A stretch of 27,157 nt of DNA, taken from IMG/VR virus record IMGVR_UViG_3300006875_000127, positions 1 through 27,157 of that record; one strand, 5' to 3'. A program made the translations under genes and the position numbers. Each line of letters opens with the position of its first letter. Position 1 is the first letter of the stretch. The notes beneath the pieces were generated by a model. The model saw nothing but the letters and a program-made list of their open reading frames with translations. It was not told the DNA's origin and made no database searches. Shown piece by piece: positions 1 to 7,163 of the stretch. Source of the stretch: a virus.

Positions 1-548
1 CCTACAAGATATTGTGAAGGATATGTTCCATCTGCTATTGCTCTTTTTACTCTAATTTGATCACCTTGAGCTATTTGGCCTGGATCAACCATTACCAAAG
101 TACCCTTAACTAAATCTACTGTGTCTGAGTTAAAAATCTTTGGGTAGCTTGTGTGTTGACCTATTGGAAAAGAAGTATTACCGTCCCCAGTACCTATCTC
201 TAAAGTTAGATCTGTTTGATTCCACGATATACGACCTTGTGAAGGTTGAACTGTTGGACCAGTAGTATTAAAATCAATATAATCAGGAGATGCTATATGA
301 GATTGAGTTACAAGTAATGATCCTGTTAATATTACAGAGTTAGATCCACTATTAAATGTAAAATTTGTAGATCCACTAAAAACACCATTACTATTAAATT
401 GAATAGATCCATTAGGACCAGCAGGAGCAGTAGTGCCAAATGTGATTGGATTGCCTAATCCGTCAGCAAAACTAGATCCACTTACCTGAACGAGTCGGGG
501 GTAAGTTTCATCTAGGTAACTGTCTGTTAATGGTGGAATATAAGGCAT
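1..548 (-). CDS. Fibre-like structural protein, C-terminus beyond window (partial)
   Basis: Reading frame open from an ATG (complement of 546-548) to the left window edge, 182 codons seen, no stop, so the C-terminus is missing. The protein starts MPYIPPLTDSYLDETYPRLV and continues with Gly/Ser/Thr/Asn-rich, beta-type sequence (GSIQFNSNGVFSGSTNFTFN, then SVILTGSLLVTQSH). Its last visible part reads like a repeat-rich appendage or virion-surface protein. The T-G-S-L and S-G-S elements match those in the fibre gene at 1469-3166, which suggests the same adsorption apparatus. It follows the gene ending at 562 with a 13-nt gap. A tail-fibre, baseplate-appendage or capsid-decoration role is equally possible. 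The exact role is inferred; frame and start are directly seen. Confidence 0.7.
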   Translation of the reverse strand, partial: MPYIPPLTDSYLDETYPRLVQVSGSSFADGLGNPITFGTTAPAGPNGSIQFNSNGVFSGSTNFTFNSGSNSVILTGSLLVTQSHIASPDYIDFNTTGPTVQPSQGRISWNQTDLTLEIGTGDGNTSFPIGQHTSYPKIFNSDTVDLVKGTLVMVDPGQIAQGDQIRVKRAIADGTYPSQYLV

Positions 549-561
549 AGTAATTCATAAC

Positions 562-1101
562 TCATTTTAGTATTTGTTTCAACACTTTTGACTTATTCAA
601 ATTGTTTGATTCGCAAACTAAATTAAAGTACGTCTTATGTTTTTTATCTTTTATTATTGACATAAAACTTTTATATGTACCATCAAAATTACCGTTTTCC
701 ACTAAATAAAATATAATTTTTCTTATTGGTTCGTACTCTTTTTTGGCAGTCTCTTTTACTTTTACTTCTACAATCGGTTTTTTAGGAGTAGAAGACTGTT
801 CTTTTACTTCAACAGTCACTTTCTTTTCTTGATCTAGTTCGTAAGTGCTTTTGTAAGGCACAAACCATGTATCTTCAGCTATAACCTCAAGTCTAATGGT
901 TCCATTTTCTAGAAGATTTTGAAATTTTTTCATTCTTCCCAAAGGAACTATGCATTTTTCCCCATCAATTTTTCCGTCAAATGAATATTCACAGTCTTCG
1001 CCTTCTAAGAACAATCTTACAGTTGCATTTTTTGCTGATGTTCCTTCAAGTCGAATTTCGCATTGAAACTCGTTATTTTTATCCTTTAATAATCTGTACA
1101 T
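562..1101 (-). CDS. Uncharacterised phage protein, 179 aa
   Basis: Function not recognised with confidence. The N-terminal half (about residues 1-100) is a beta-rich domain with short hydrophobic strands and a conserved-looking EVIAEDTWFVPYKSTYEL stretch followed by KKVTVEVKE. A Lys/Glu/Pro-rich linker (about 100-125) leads to a helical, basic C-terminus (about 125-179). I recall similar EDT-W/Y-F-P blocks in hypothetical proteins of marine T4-like phages, from memory only. The start overlaps the end of the upstream gene (1079-1465) by 23 nt, which implies translational coupling. It lies between a probable fibre gene and another fibre-like gene, so a virion or baseplate-associated role is plausible but unproven. 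Confidence 0.7.
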   Translation of the reverse strand: MYRLLKDKNNEFQCEIRLEGTSAKNATVRLFLEGEDCEYSFDGKIDGEKCIVPLGRMKKFQNLLENGTIRLEVIAEDTWFVPYKSTYELDQEKKVTVEVKEQSSTPKKPIVEVKVKETAKKEYEPIRKIIFYLVENGNFDGTYKSFMSIIKDKKHKTYFNLVCESNNLNKSKVLKQILK

Positions 1102-1465
1102 CTTTTAAAGATATTTTTGTTTGTGTTTGTTCTTCTATCTTGTTTTGGATATCAGAAACTATTTTTGGAGATACGATATCTTTAACTTCTTTGGTTTCTT
1201 CAGATCGTAAATCTCCCATAATAAATATCAATTTTATTTTCTTACGACGCTTTTTTCTAATTCCTCCAGTTCCGTCATCAGTTGGTCCTCCTCCTTGCTG
1301 AGGAACCAATATTGTTACTTCTACAACATGATTCCATATAACTCTACTATCTATTATTGTTATTCCAAACGTTTCTTGTAGATATTGTTTATATGGACCT
1401 GGGAATTTTATATCATTCCATTTTTCATGAACTTCTTTCCATTTTAGTCGTCTAACTGAATACAT
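1079..1465 (-). CDS. Uncharacterised phage protein, 128 aa
   Basis: Not recognised. The first 55 residues look like a compact mixed alpha/beta domain (MYSVRRLKWKEVHEKWNDIK, later IWNHVVEVTILVPQ). A glycine-rich then strongly basic hinge follows (GGGPTDDGTGGIRKKRRKKIK, about 58-77), then a C-terminal segment with an amphipathic helix (IVSDIQNKIEEQTQTKISLKD). The gene starts 3 nt after the stop of the large fibre gene (1469-3166) and overlaps the next gene by 23 nt, so it belongs to the same structural operon. It could be a small fibre-associated or chaperone-like protein; nothing in the sequence settles this. Confidence 0.65.
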   Translation of the reverse strand: MYSVRRLKWKEVHEKWNDIKFPGPYKQYLQETFGITIIDSRVIWNHVVEVTILVPQQGGGPTDDGTGGIRKKRRKKIKLIFIMGDLRSEETKEVKDIVSPKIVSDIQNKIEEQTQTKISLKDVQIIKG

Positions 1466-1468
1466 TCG

Positions 1469-3166
1469 TTAAAATAGTGCGTTCCAAGAACCGTTAAAAA
1501 AGTATATTTTACAATCAGCTCCAGAACCTGATACCGCTAGTGATCCAGTTGGTTTTCCGGATGGTAAAGGATCTTGAGGAGGTAATATTAAAACATCACT
1601 TATTTGTGTAGATCCTGATACATCGAATTCGTATTGAGGATTTACTACATTAATTCCGATTCGACCATCTACTGAACCAGAATATGGATTACCACTAATA
1701 GTTGAATAAGATCCTGTTCCAAATATTATACCCCCTATATTTATAGAATTTTTTCTATTATCTTCTAAGGTTATATTAGTACCTACTATAATATTATTTG
1801 TATCTATGCCATTTGCAATTCCAATTTTTCTTCCTACATTATATCCTATTAGATTACTATATGAGGCATTATCTGCATACATTCCCGCTTGATATCCCAA
1901 AAAGTTTGAATATTCAGCATTATATGCAGAAAATCCTGCGCTGTACCCTATAAAAACAGATCGATTAGCATTATTAGCACCAGCTGCTGCCGCATATCCG
2001 ATAAAAATAGAATTATCTGTAGAAAGTATTGGTCCTGCTAAAGGATTTGTAGAGTATATTGTATCTCCAACTACAGATATTGGAGATAATGATGTGTTAG
2101 CTGTTAAAGCATTTGTTGCCCAACTTGCTGTACCATGTAATGAACCTGTTAAGTTTGGTATGTTTGCCGAACCTGTTACTTCTAAACTACCCGTTACTAT
2201 TACTCTGCCAAATAAAGATTGAGTATCATTTGCAGCGTCGCCAAATTGATTTGATCCACTTGAATATATTATTGATGCAGATTCGATATAATTTACTTTT
2301 AAATAATCTGCAGATGCCGTCCCATTTATAGTAATATCTCCTGTAATGGTTAAATTTTGATTTAGATTATTTAAATAAGATGCCGATTCTGCATTTATTG
2401 AATTATTGGCGTTTTTAGCTAAACTTGCTGTACCTTGTAATGAACCGGTAAATGATACAGCTTCTATACCCCCTGGCGCTTGCAATATTCCACTACTGCT
2501 AATAAATCTCCAACCCTGTGTTGAATCTGCTTGAATGAGTATATCTCCTGTTGATTTTATTCCAGCTTGATACGTTATACCTGGCACTTGTGGGAGTACT
2601 AAATGGCCATCATTACCAAAAGTCCATTGACGTGAATTAACTATAATATCAAAATTATCACTTCCACTTATACTTACGCCTCCTTCTAATGTTATAGAAC
2701 CAGATATGATTTGATTCCCTATAAATGTATTAGATCCTGTTGTAGCAAGCGAACTTGTATCAACAAATCCACCTCCTCCATTTAAAGCATAAGATGCAGT
2801 TAATGCATATGATGATGTTCCTTCTAGAAGTGAACTTCCTGATGTTTGAAAAGAACCAGTTGCTAGAATAATGCTAGTACCTGTAGCCGATAGTGAATTT
2901 ATGATGTTACCGGTACTGTCTATAAAATTTAATGTGTTTTGACCTACGTTTATTGTATTAACAGTAAGAGAACCCGTTATATCAACTGATCCAGTTATTG
3001 TTAGTGATCCACTTACTTCTACTGCATCATTTCTTAAATATAATCCTGTTGCACTACCGCTTCCATCAGTTACGTTTTTAAAAGCAGTAGTAATTAGACC
3101 ATTATCATCTGTTTTTAACAGAGATTGGTATGTATCTTTTATTTTTTGTCCAGTAAGTGACGACAT
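1469..3166 (-). CDS. Tail-fibre / receptor-binding-like protein with YadA-type head repeats
   Basis: A 565-aa protein of low-complexity, beta-strand-forming repeats typical of trimeric fibres. After a helical N-terminus (MSSLTGQKIKDTYQSLLK) it has S-G-S-L-T-I-T-G-S type strands (about 50-70), T-A-S-Y-A-L blocks, and two copies of a T-G-S-L-x-G-T-A-S module. Residues 386-453 form four 17-residue units of the form S-x-F-I-G-Y-x-A-G, the pattern of left-handed beta-roll heads in trimeric autotransporter adhesins (YadA type). The C-terminus has a R-I-G-I-N...Y-E-F-D-V-S-G-S element, as often seen near the end of phage appendage proteins, and ends in aromatic residues (FFNGSWNALF). This is most likely a tail fibre or host-recognition protein. 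No chaperone domain (e.g. S74 peptidase) is visible. Confidence 0.75.
   Translation of the reverse strand: MSSLTGQKIKDTYQSLLKTDDNGLITTAFKNVTDGSGSATGLYLRNDAVEVSGSLTITGSVDITGSLTVNTINVGQNTLNFIDSTGNIINSLSATGTSIILATGSFQTSGSSLLEGTSSYALTASYALNGGGGFVDTSSLATTGSNTFIGNQIISGSITLEGGVSISGSDNFDIIVNSRQWTFGNDGHLVLPQVPGITYQAGIKSTGDILIQADSTQGWRFISSSGILQAPGGIEAVSFTGSLQGTASLAKNANNSINAESASYLNNLNQNLTITGDITINGTASADYLKVNYIESASIIYSSGSNQFGDAANDTQSLFGRVIVTGSLEVTGSANIPNLTGSLHGTASWATNALTANTSLSPISVVGDTIYSTNPLAGPILSTDNSIFIGYAAAAGANNANRSVFIGYSAGFSAYNAEYSNFLGYQAGMYADNASYSNLIGYNVGRKIGIANGIDTNNIIVGTNITLEDNRKNSINIGGIIFGTGSYSTISGNPYSGSVDGRIGINVVNPQYEFDVSGSTQISDVLILPPQDPLPSGKPTGSLAVSGSGADCKIYFFNGSWNALF
1808..2011 (-). repeat. Four tandem 17-residue (51-bp) head-type repeats within the fibre gene
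   Basis: Encodes residues 386-453 of the fibre. The units are SIFIGYAAAAGANNANR, SVFIGYSAGFSAYNAEY, SNFLGYQAGMYADNASY and SNLIGYNVGRKIGIANG. Each has the aligned core S-x-(F/L)-(I/L)-G-Y. The DNA of the units has diverged, so the repeat is conserved mainly as protein. This favours selection for a beta-roll fold over recent tandem duplication. Confidence 0.8.
2122..2449 (-). repeat. Imperfect direct repeat pair (2122-2149 and 2422-2449) in the fibre gene
   Basis: Two 28-nt segments exactly 300 bp apart match at 26 of 28 positions. They encode the repeated T-G-S-L-(Q/H)-G-T-A-S module. They could reflect module duplication or provide recombination points for fibre variation. Confidence 0.7.
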
Positions 3167-3186
3167 TTTATTTTTTATATATAGTT

Positions 3187-3194
3187 ATAAATAT
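3187..3194 (-). promoter_or_regulatory. ATATTTAT intergenic octamer upstream of fibre gene
   Basis: Coding-strand ATATTTAT in the 27-nt gap before the fibre gene, 20 nt from its ATG and touching the stop codon of the upstream gene. It is one of six intergenic copies in the window (the others are at 7092, 12289, 14590, 18120 and 25806). Its function is unknown. Confidence 0.35.
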
Positions 3195-3481
3195 TAATAT
3201 TCTCCTAAATCTATTGTTCCATCATCTCCTAATTTACCCAATCCTTCTATTGATATGGAACCAGATTGATAAACGCTTTGCGTAACAAAAATAGATCCAG
3301 ATATAACAAAATCAGCTTCTCTGCTTGCGTCCCAATTACCCAATGCAGTTTCCCAAGTTTGTGTTTCTTCGTCCCAATTTAATTCTCCAGTCGGTATTCT
3401 AGAACTACTTAAAATTAATTGATCATTAATTTCATCGTAATGCAAATTAGATAATATTTGTTTAAATTTTAATCTTGACAT
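3194..3481 (-). CDS. Small acidic structural-module protein, 95 aa
   Basis: Not assigned to a family. It starts MSRLKFKQILSNLHYDEIND and is acidic overall. A Trp-containing middle (LNWDEETQTWETALGNWDAS, about 34-53) precedes a fibre-like segment (VISGSIFVTQSVYQSGSISI, about 59-78). That S-G-S/T-Q-S composition resembles the neighbouring fibre and the partial gene at 1-548, so it may be a fibre-base or adaptor protein. It is separated by 2 nt from the gp15-like gene upstream, and the octamer and the fibre gene follow. Short but clearly coding: same strand, tight spacing, and composition consistent with its neighbours. Confidence 0.65.
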   Translation of the reverse strand: MSRLKFKQILSNLHYDEINDQLILSSSRIPTGELNWDEETQTWETALGNWDASREADFVISGSIFVTQSVYQSGSISIEGLGKLGDDGTIDLGEY

Positions 3482-3483
3482 TG

Positions 3484-4743
3484 TTATGCAAATTTGCCGA
3501 TAGCAATTATTTCATCAGTGTTATCAAATGCATAACTAAGTTTGGTCTGATCAATTATCAATACGCATGATCCAATGGATTGTATAAAGCTTATTATGGC
3601 TGTTTTTTCTATTAATTGACCATTACAGAAAAATGTAAAATTATCTATAGAAGTCGAAGGGAATCCTGTTGGAGCAGATAACCATGTAGCATTAAATGTT
3701 GCTGTGTTTTGAGTCGTTAAAGATGAATCGGCAGTTACCTCTTTATTTGTATTCAGATAATTAATTACCAATTGACTTATTGTAGATGTTGTTGATCCGC
3801 CAGATGATTGAGAATCTGATGCTATTATATTAGATAATCTTTTTTCCGGCGATTTTTCTTTTTTATAAACAAATTCTTCCGTTGATGTTGCGGTTTCGAG
3901 TCCGAATACAACTTCTGATGAGGAAAATACTCTATTTATTGTTGATAAATTTTTATTCATTACGTCTGGTATTAGCCATCCATTTAAAGTAATGCTAAAA
4001 GACGTTCTTACTAATCTATCTTCACCAGCGGTTAAAGTTGTCTGATCGTCAAAGGAGTCTATGTTGCTCAAAAATTGAAATTTCGCAGGATCTCCCCAAT
4101 AAGATCTTGATGCGTAATTTATTGTTTCTACTAATTTATCCATCTGTTCTATAAAATTAGTCCAAATCATACAACTATATGTTATAGTTACATAATCAGG
4201 AGTAATAGCGACTACATATTCTTTTTGTTGAGGTTTATTACTTTGAATATTAAAACTATTGTACATATTCCTCTTTGAAAATTTCTTTTCAAAAACTTGG
4301 ATATTTTTAACACTATTACCATCTAATTTATTTCCTAAACTTCTATTTTGTGATAAATTTGTTCTTCTTATCATCAATAGAGGAGCCATTATTTTTGAAT
4401 TAGCATCTCTATAATACCCGTCTTCTTGAACGCTTTTCCAATTCTCTGAACTTCCATAAATTACAGGCACTTTTACTCGCGTATTATTCTGTATAACGGA
4501 TAATTTTAATACATTTTCAAAATAAAATAAAATAGCCTCATTTATATCTTTTATTCCAATTGAAAATTCTTTTTCAGTATCGTTTTTTAAAGATATTTCT
4601 TTTGATCTATCGTTTTCAGGTTGGCCTGCTTTATATGGTTCACTTGGAATTTGATTAGGATTTGGGTATCTTTGATCATATGGAATGATCAATTTATCCA
4701 TAAATTCTCTCTTGTTTGATGGTCTGGTTGATTGTATACTCAT
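3484..4743 (-). CDS. Putative tail-terminator / sheath-stabiliser protein (T4 gp15-like)
   Basis: A 419-aa protein, third in the gp13-like, gp14-like, gp15-like run, the order of neck and tail-completion genes in T4. The region around residues 62-100 (INEAILFYFENVLKLSVIQN then RVKVPVIYGSSENW) resembles the gp15 pattern in which a terminal helix precedes a K-V-P-I/V-x-Y strand. A conserved-looking central block follows (PDYVTITYSCMIWTNFIEQM; later WGDPAKFQFLSNIDSF and TSFSITLNGWLIPD). The C-terminal third (about 320-419) is Ser/Thr-rich and may be a lineage-specific addition; T4 gp15 is much shorter at about 270 aa. The gene overlaps gp14 by 4 nt (ATGA). The family call rests on order and motif resemblance only. 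Confidence 0.5.
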   Translation of the reverse strand: MSIQSTRPSNKREFMDKLIIPYDQRYPNPNQIPSEPYKAGQPENDRSKEISLKNDTEKEFSIGIKDINEAILFYFENVLKLSVIQNNTRVKVPVIYGSSENWKSVQEDGYYRDANSKIMAPLLMIRRTNLSQNRSLGNKLDGNSVKNIQVFEKKFSKRNMYNSFNIQSNKPQQKEYVVAITPDYVTITYSCMIWTNFIEQMDKLVETINYASRSYWGDPAKFQFLSNIDSFDDQTTLTAGEDRLVRTSFSITLNGWLIPDVMNKNLSTINRVFSSSEVVFGLETATSTEEFVYKKEKSPEKRLSNIIASDSQSSGGSTTSTISQLVINYLNTNKEVTADSSLTTQNTATFNATWLSAPTGFPSTSIDNFTFFCNGQLIEKTAIISFIQSIGSCVLIIDQTKLSYAFDNTDEIIAIGKFA

Positions 4744-5231
4744 AAGCGCTGTTGGGTTATGCCCAGAGCGTCAGGGGACGCATAGTGGCCGGTTAATACA
4801 ATAGAATACGATGAACCAAATTGATCTAATCCAGATGAATAGGAATAATTCGGATCTTTACCAACAACTAATTGATTTTGATTAAGATTATCTATTAAGT
4901 AATAAATTTCATTGTACATTACAACATCACCCACTTCAGGAACTACATTTGCATCTATTAAGTGATCTTTAAAAAATCTAAATGTTACAGATCTTTTTAC
5001 ATCTGGTCCGAAATCTGATTGATCAAATGAAAAATCTCCTCTTTCTATTAAACATGTCAATAATACAGGACCGATATAATACTTTTCACTACTTTCTCCG
5101 TATATATTTTTTTTGGTATCACCAAGCATTATTTTATAATATCCGCACTGTTGACTAATGACATTTTCAGTCAATTCACGAGTAATTCCTTTGAATGTAT
5201 TTATATCTCTATTCGATCCAAATATTGCCAT
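4740..5231 (-). CDS. gp14: Putative neck / head-completion protein (T4 gp14-like)
   Basis: A 163-aa protein directly after the gp13-like gene (1-nt gap) and overlapping the gp15-like gene by 4 nt. Motifs resembling gp14 proteins are an I-Y-G-E segment (about 43-46), a G-D-F-S-F then F-G-P-D-V-K-R-S-V-T-F core (about 70-88), and an E-V-G-D-V-V-M-Y-N-E-I-Y-Y strand pair (about 103-115). In T4, gp14 joins gp13 at the portal to finish the head and receive the tail. T4 gp14 is 256 aa, so this is a short version. Placement is supported more by gene order than by sequence; a generic head-tail connector is the alternative. Confidence 0.5.
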   Translation of the reverse strand: MAIFGSNRDINTFKGITRELTENVISQQCGYYKIMLGDTKKNIYGESSEKYYIGPVLLTCLIERGDFSFDQSDFGPDVKRSVTFRFFKDHLIDANVVPEVGDVVMYNEIYYLIDNLNQNQLVVGKDPNYSYSSGLDQFGSSYSIVLTGHYASPDALGITQQRL

Positions 5232-5232
5232 A

Positions 5233-6399
5233 TTATCCTATATAAATCATTAATGGTATTTTGTTAAGCGTATCAGCCATAGACTCGTTTTCAGATTTTT
5301 TTCTTTCTAATTGAGCTTGTCTACTCATATCAGTTAAATCTGTTCTTAATTTTTCTCTAAGTGTATTTTGCATTTCTCTACCTTTAGATGATAAATCTGA
5401 TCCATTAAGAGTAACGTTATCACCGGGAATTGGAACTGTTGTATATTTTCCTCTAATTAATCCAAGCAATTCAGTTGCTAATGCTAAAGTATACTCAAAT
5501 ATCCATTGTTTTCCTGGATGGTTTATTGTGGAATAATTTATTATTGAATATGGAACATTTGATGGATTAGTTATTAAATTTGTACTACCGCTATATGGAC
5601 TTGTTAAAAGTGCATTTGATTTTTCACTTTTCTTTTGATATTGTATATATAATTTAATACCATCTATTTCAGGTCTTGGGAATATTCTTAATTTATTATT
5701 TATCAATTCAAATGTAAATGCAGATCTCCTGACAGTATTTGACATTTCAATCTGTTGAATTCTTTGTATGTCCCAATAAACAGGAAATAATGTGAAATTT
5801 AAACCGGGAGAATATGATGCCCACCCAAAATTTTCCGTAGCGCCTTGATAATTTATTGATCCTCCTATATAAGGATCATAATATTGATTTATTGCGGGAT
5901 TTGCTTCGTAAAATATTCGTCTAACTTCTACTCTATCTCCTGCTGCTATGATGTTATTATTAATTCCCCATTCTTGTAAATCATATATCTGTTTTCCGTT
6001 TTCTAAATCTATAGATCCAGTATATGTTTCTACATATCCACCCACATTAGCTTCAGTTCCGTACGATTCAGCTAAAGTAACTATCATATTCAAATTAGGA
6101 ACTATGACTTGATTATTAAATGTAGAAGATGTAGGTGAACCTAATAAATTAATAAAATTGTCTTTTATAGCTAATTGGTAAAGTTCTTCAGAGTATACAG
6201 ATATAGCTTCTTCAAAACATGCATATATGTTTAAATCTTGTAATTCTACATCCATGACGGGGTATCCTAATTTTCTAGCAACAAAGTTTGCTACCTTTGG
6301 TCCATCAGATTGAAATTGAAAATCTAAATCATAATATCCAAATGGAGTGGATCCAGAAACAGGTCCCGGTGTTCCGTCATATATGAGTGGATTTGCCAT
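5233..6399 (-). CDS. gp13: Putative neck protein (T4 gp13-like)
   Basis: A 388-aa protein. The N-terminal region has a helical neck-protein look (VANFVARKLGYPVMDVELQD then YACFEEAISVYSEELYQ, about 36-75). The C-terminal part carries the most telling signature: a helix EYTLALATELLGLIRGKYTT followed by V-P-I-P-G-D-N-V-T-L-N-G-S-D-L and a charged helix with EMQNTLREKLRTDL. This matches the gp13 pattern of a helix, then L/I-P-G-G, L-N-G and a final helix. In T4, gp13 binds the packaged head below the portal and is needed for tail attachment. It starts 2 nt after the PhoH-like gene ends. Confidence 0.65.
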   Translation of the reverse strand: MANPLIYDGTPGPVSGSTPFGYYDLDFQFQSDGPKVANFVARKLGYPVMDVELQDLNIYACFEEAISVYSEELYQLAIKDNFINLLGSPTSSTFNNQVIVPNLNMIVTLAESYGTEANVGGYVETYTGSIDLENGKQIYDLQEWGINNNIIAAGDRVEVRRIFYEANPAINQYYDPYIGGSINYQGATENFGWASYSPGLNFTLFPVYWDIQRIQQIEMSNTVRRSAFTFELINNKLRIFPRPEIDGIKLYIQYQKKSEKSNALLTSPYSGSTNLITNPSNVPYSIINYSTINHPGKQWIFEYTLALATELLGLIRGKYTTVPIPGDNVTLNGSDLSSKGREMQNTLREKLRTDLTDMSRQAQLERKKSENESMADTLNKIPLMIYIG

Positions 6400-6401
6400 A
6401 A

Positions 6402-7076
6402 TTAATCAGCGTGTTCTTTATAAATTTCTAATATTTTTTCTACTATTGGATCTCTGTGATTTGTTTTTAATTGAACTACAGAAAATCCTTCAACTTCTTT
6501 AAAGTTATTACATATAAAATGAAAACCAGATTGTTTTTTATCTTTTAAATCTATTTGGGCAGTATCTCCACACAATATCATTTTAGATCCGTTACACATT
6601 CTACCCAACAATAGTTCCATTTGTCTGTGTGTTATATTCTGCGCTTCATCTACTACAACACAACAATTTGTTAAGTTTCTACCTCTCATAAATGCTAAAG
6701 GTATAACTTCTATTGTACCATTTTGTAATTCTTTATCTATTTTATCCTTATTATACAATCTATACATATTATCATATATAGCTGCTGTATAAGGAGCTAA
6801 TTTATCATCTTTAGAACCCGGTAAGAATCCAATTTCTTCTCCTGATGTCACAGCTGGTCTTGTTAATATTATTCTCTCTACTTGATGAGTAAATAACATA
6901 TCTAACGCTACTTGAGCTGCAACTAATGATTTTCCTGATCCTGCTTGTCCTTTTAAAACTGATATTTTACTATTTAATATAACTGATTTTGCTTGTTTTT
7001 GTTCTTCATTTAATTGCAACAAAAACTTAATTGGGTTTTTTGGTTTTCTCTTTTCAGAAAATGCATTTTCACTCAT
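6402..7076 (-). CDS. phoH: PhoH-like ATPase
   Basis: A 224-aa P-loop NTPase of the PhoH/helicase-superfamily-I-like type. It has Walker A GQAGSGKS (residues 43-50), Walker B VVVDEAQN (140-147), the sensor-like GDTAQID (170-176) and a C-terminal NHRDPIV with a likely arginine finger (206-212). PhoH-like genes are common in marine and T4-like phages; their role in infection is unsettled (RNA-related ATPase or phosphate-stress link). I chose the ATG at 7074-7076. An in-frame TTG at 7112 would extend the protein by 12 residues but lies right after the capsid-gene terminator and puts the octamer inside the gene. The gene has its own gap with an ATATTTAT motif, so it may be expressed separately from the capsid gene. 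Confidence 0.9.
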   Translation of the reverse strand: MSENAFSEKRKPKNPIKFLLQLNEEQKQAKSVILNSKISVLKGQAGSGKSLVAAQVALDMLFTHQVERIILTRPAVTSGEEIGFLPGSKDDKLAPYTAAIYDNMYRLYNKDKIDKELQNGTIEVIPLAFMRGRNLTNCCVVVDEAQNITHRQMELLLGRMCNGSKMILCGDTAQIDLKDKKQSGFHFICNNFKEVEGFSVVQLKTNHRDPIVEKILEIYKEHAD

Positions 7077-7091
7077 AGAACTATATTTAGA

Positions 7092-7099
7092 ATAAATAT
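7092..7099 (-). promoter_or_regulatory. ATATTTAT intergenic octamer upstream of phoH
   Basis: Coding-strand ATATTTAT lies 15 nt upstream of the phoH ATG and 15 nt past the U-tract of the capsid-gene terminator. This is where a new initiation signal would be expected. Its role is not established. Confidence 0.4.
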
Positions 7100-7114
7100 C
7101 GAATATAATCAAAT

Positions 7115-7138
7115 AAAAAAGCCCAACCGAAGTTGGGC
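7115..7138 (-). terminator. Rho-independent terminator after the major capsid gene (UUCG tetraloop)
   Basis: On the coding strand: GCCCAAC, loop TTCG, GTTGGGC, then TTTTTT. A perfect 7-bp stem (7121-7127 with 7132-7138) with an extra-stable UUCG loop and a U-tract at 7115-7120. It sits 26 nt past the capsid stop codon and marks the end of the head operon. Confidence 0.93.
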
Positions 7139-7163
7139 CTTTCTTTTATCTTATCTAAAAATA

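Noticed and set aside
981-1301. Plus-strand reading frames here and at 7014-7496, 8523-8789, 18763-19119 and elsewhere
   Set aside because: Each lies antisense to a well-supported minus-strand gene, has no sensible domain or start context, and plus-strand genes are otherwise absent from the window.
7077-7112. TTG start for PhoH at 7112, 12 residues longer
   Set aside because: It would start 3 nt from the capsid terminator U-tract; the ATG at 7076 gives a family-like N-terminus and leaves the octamer in non-coding DNA.
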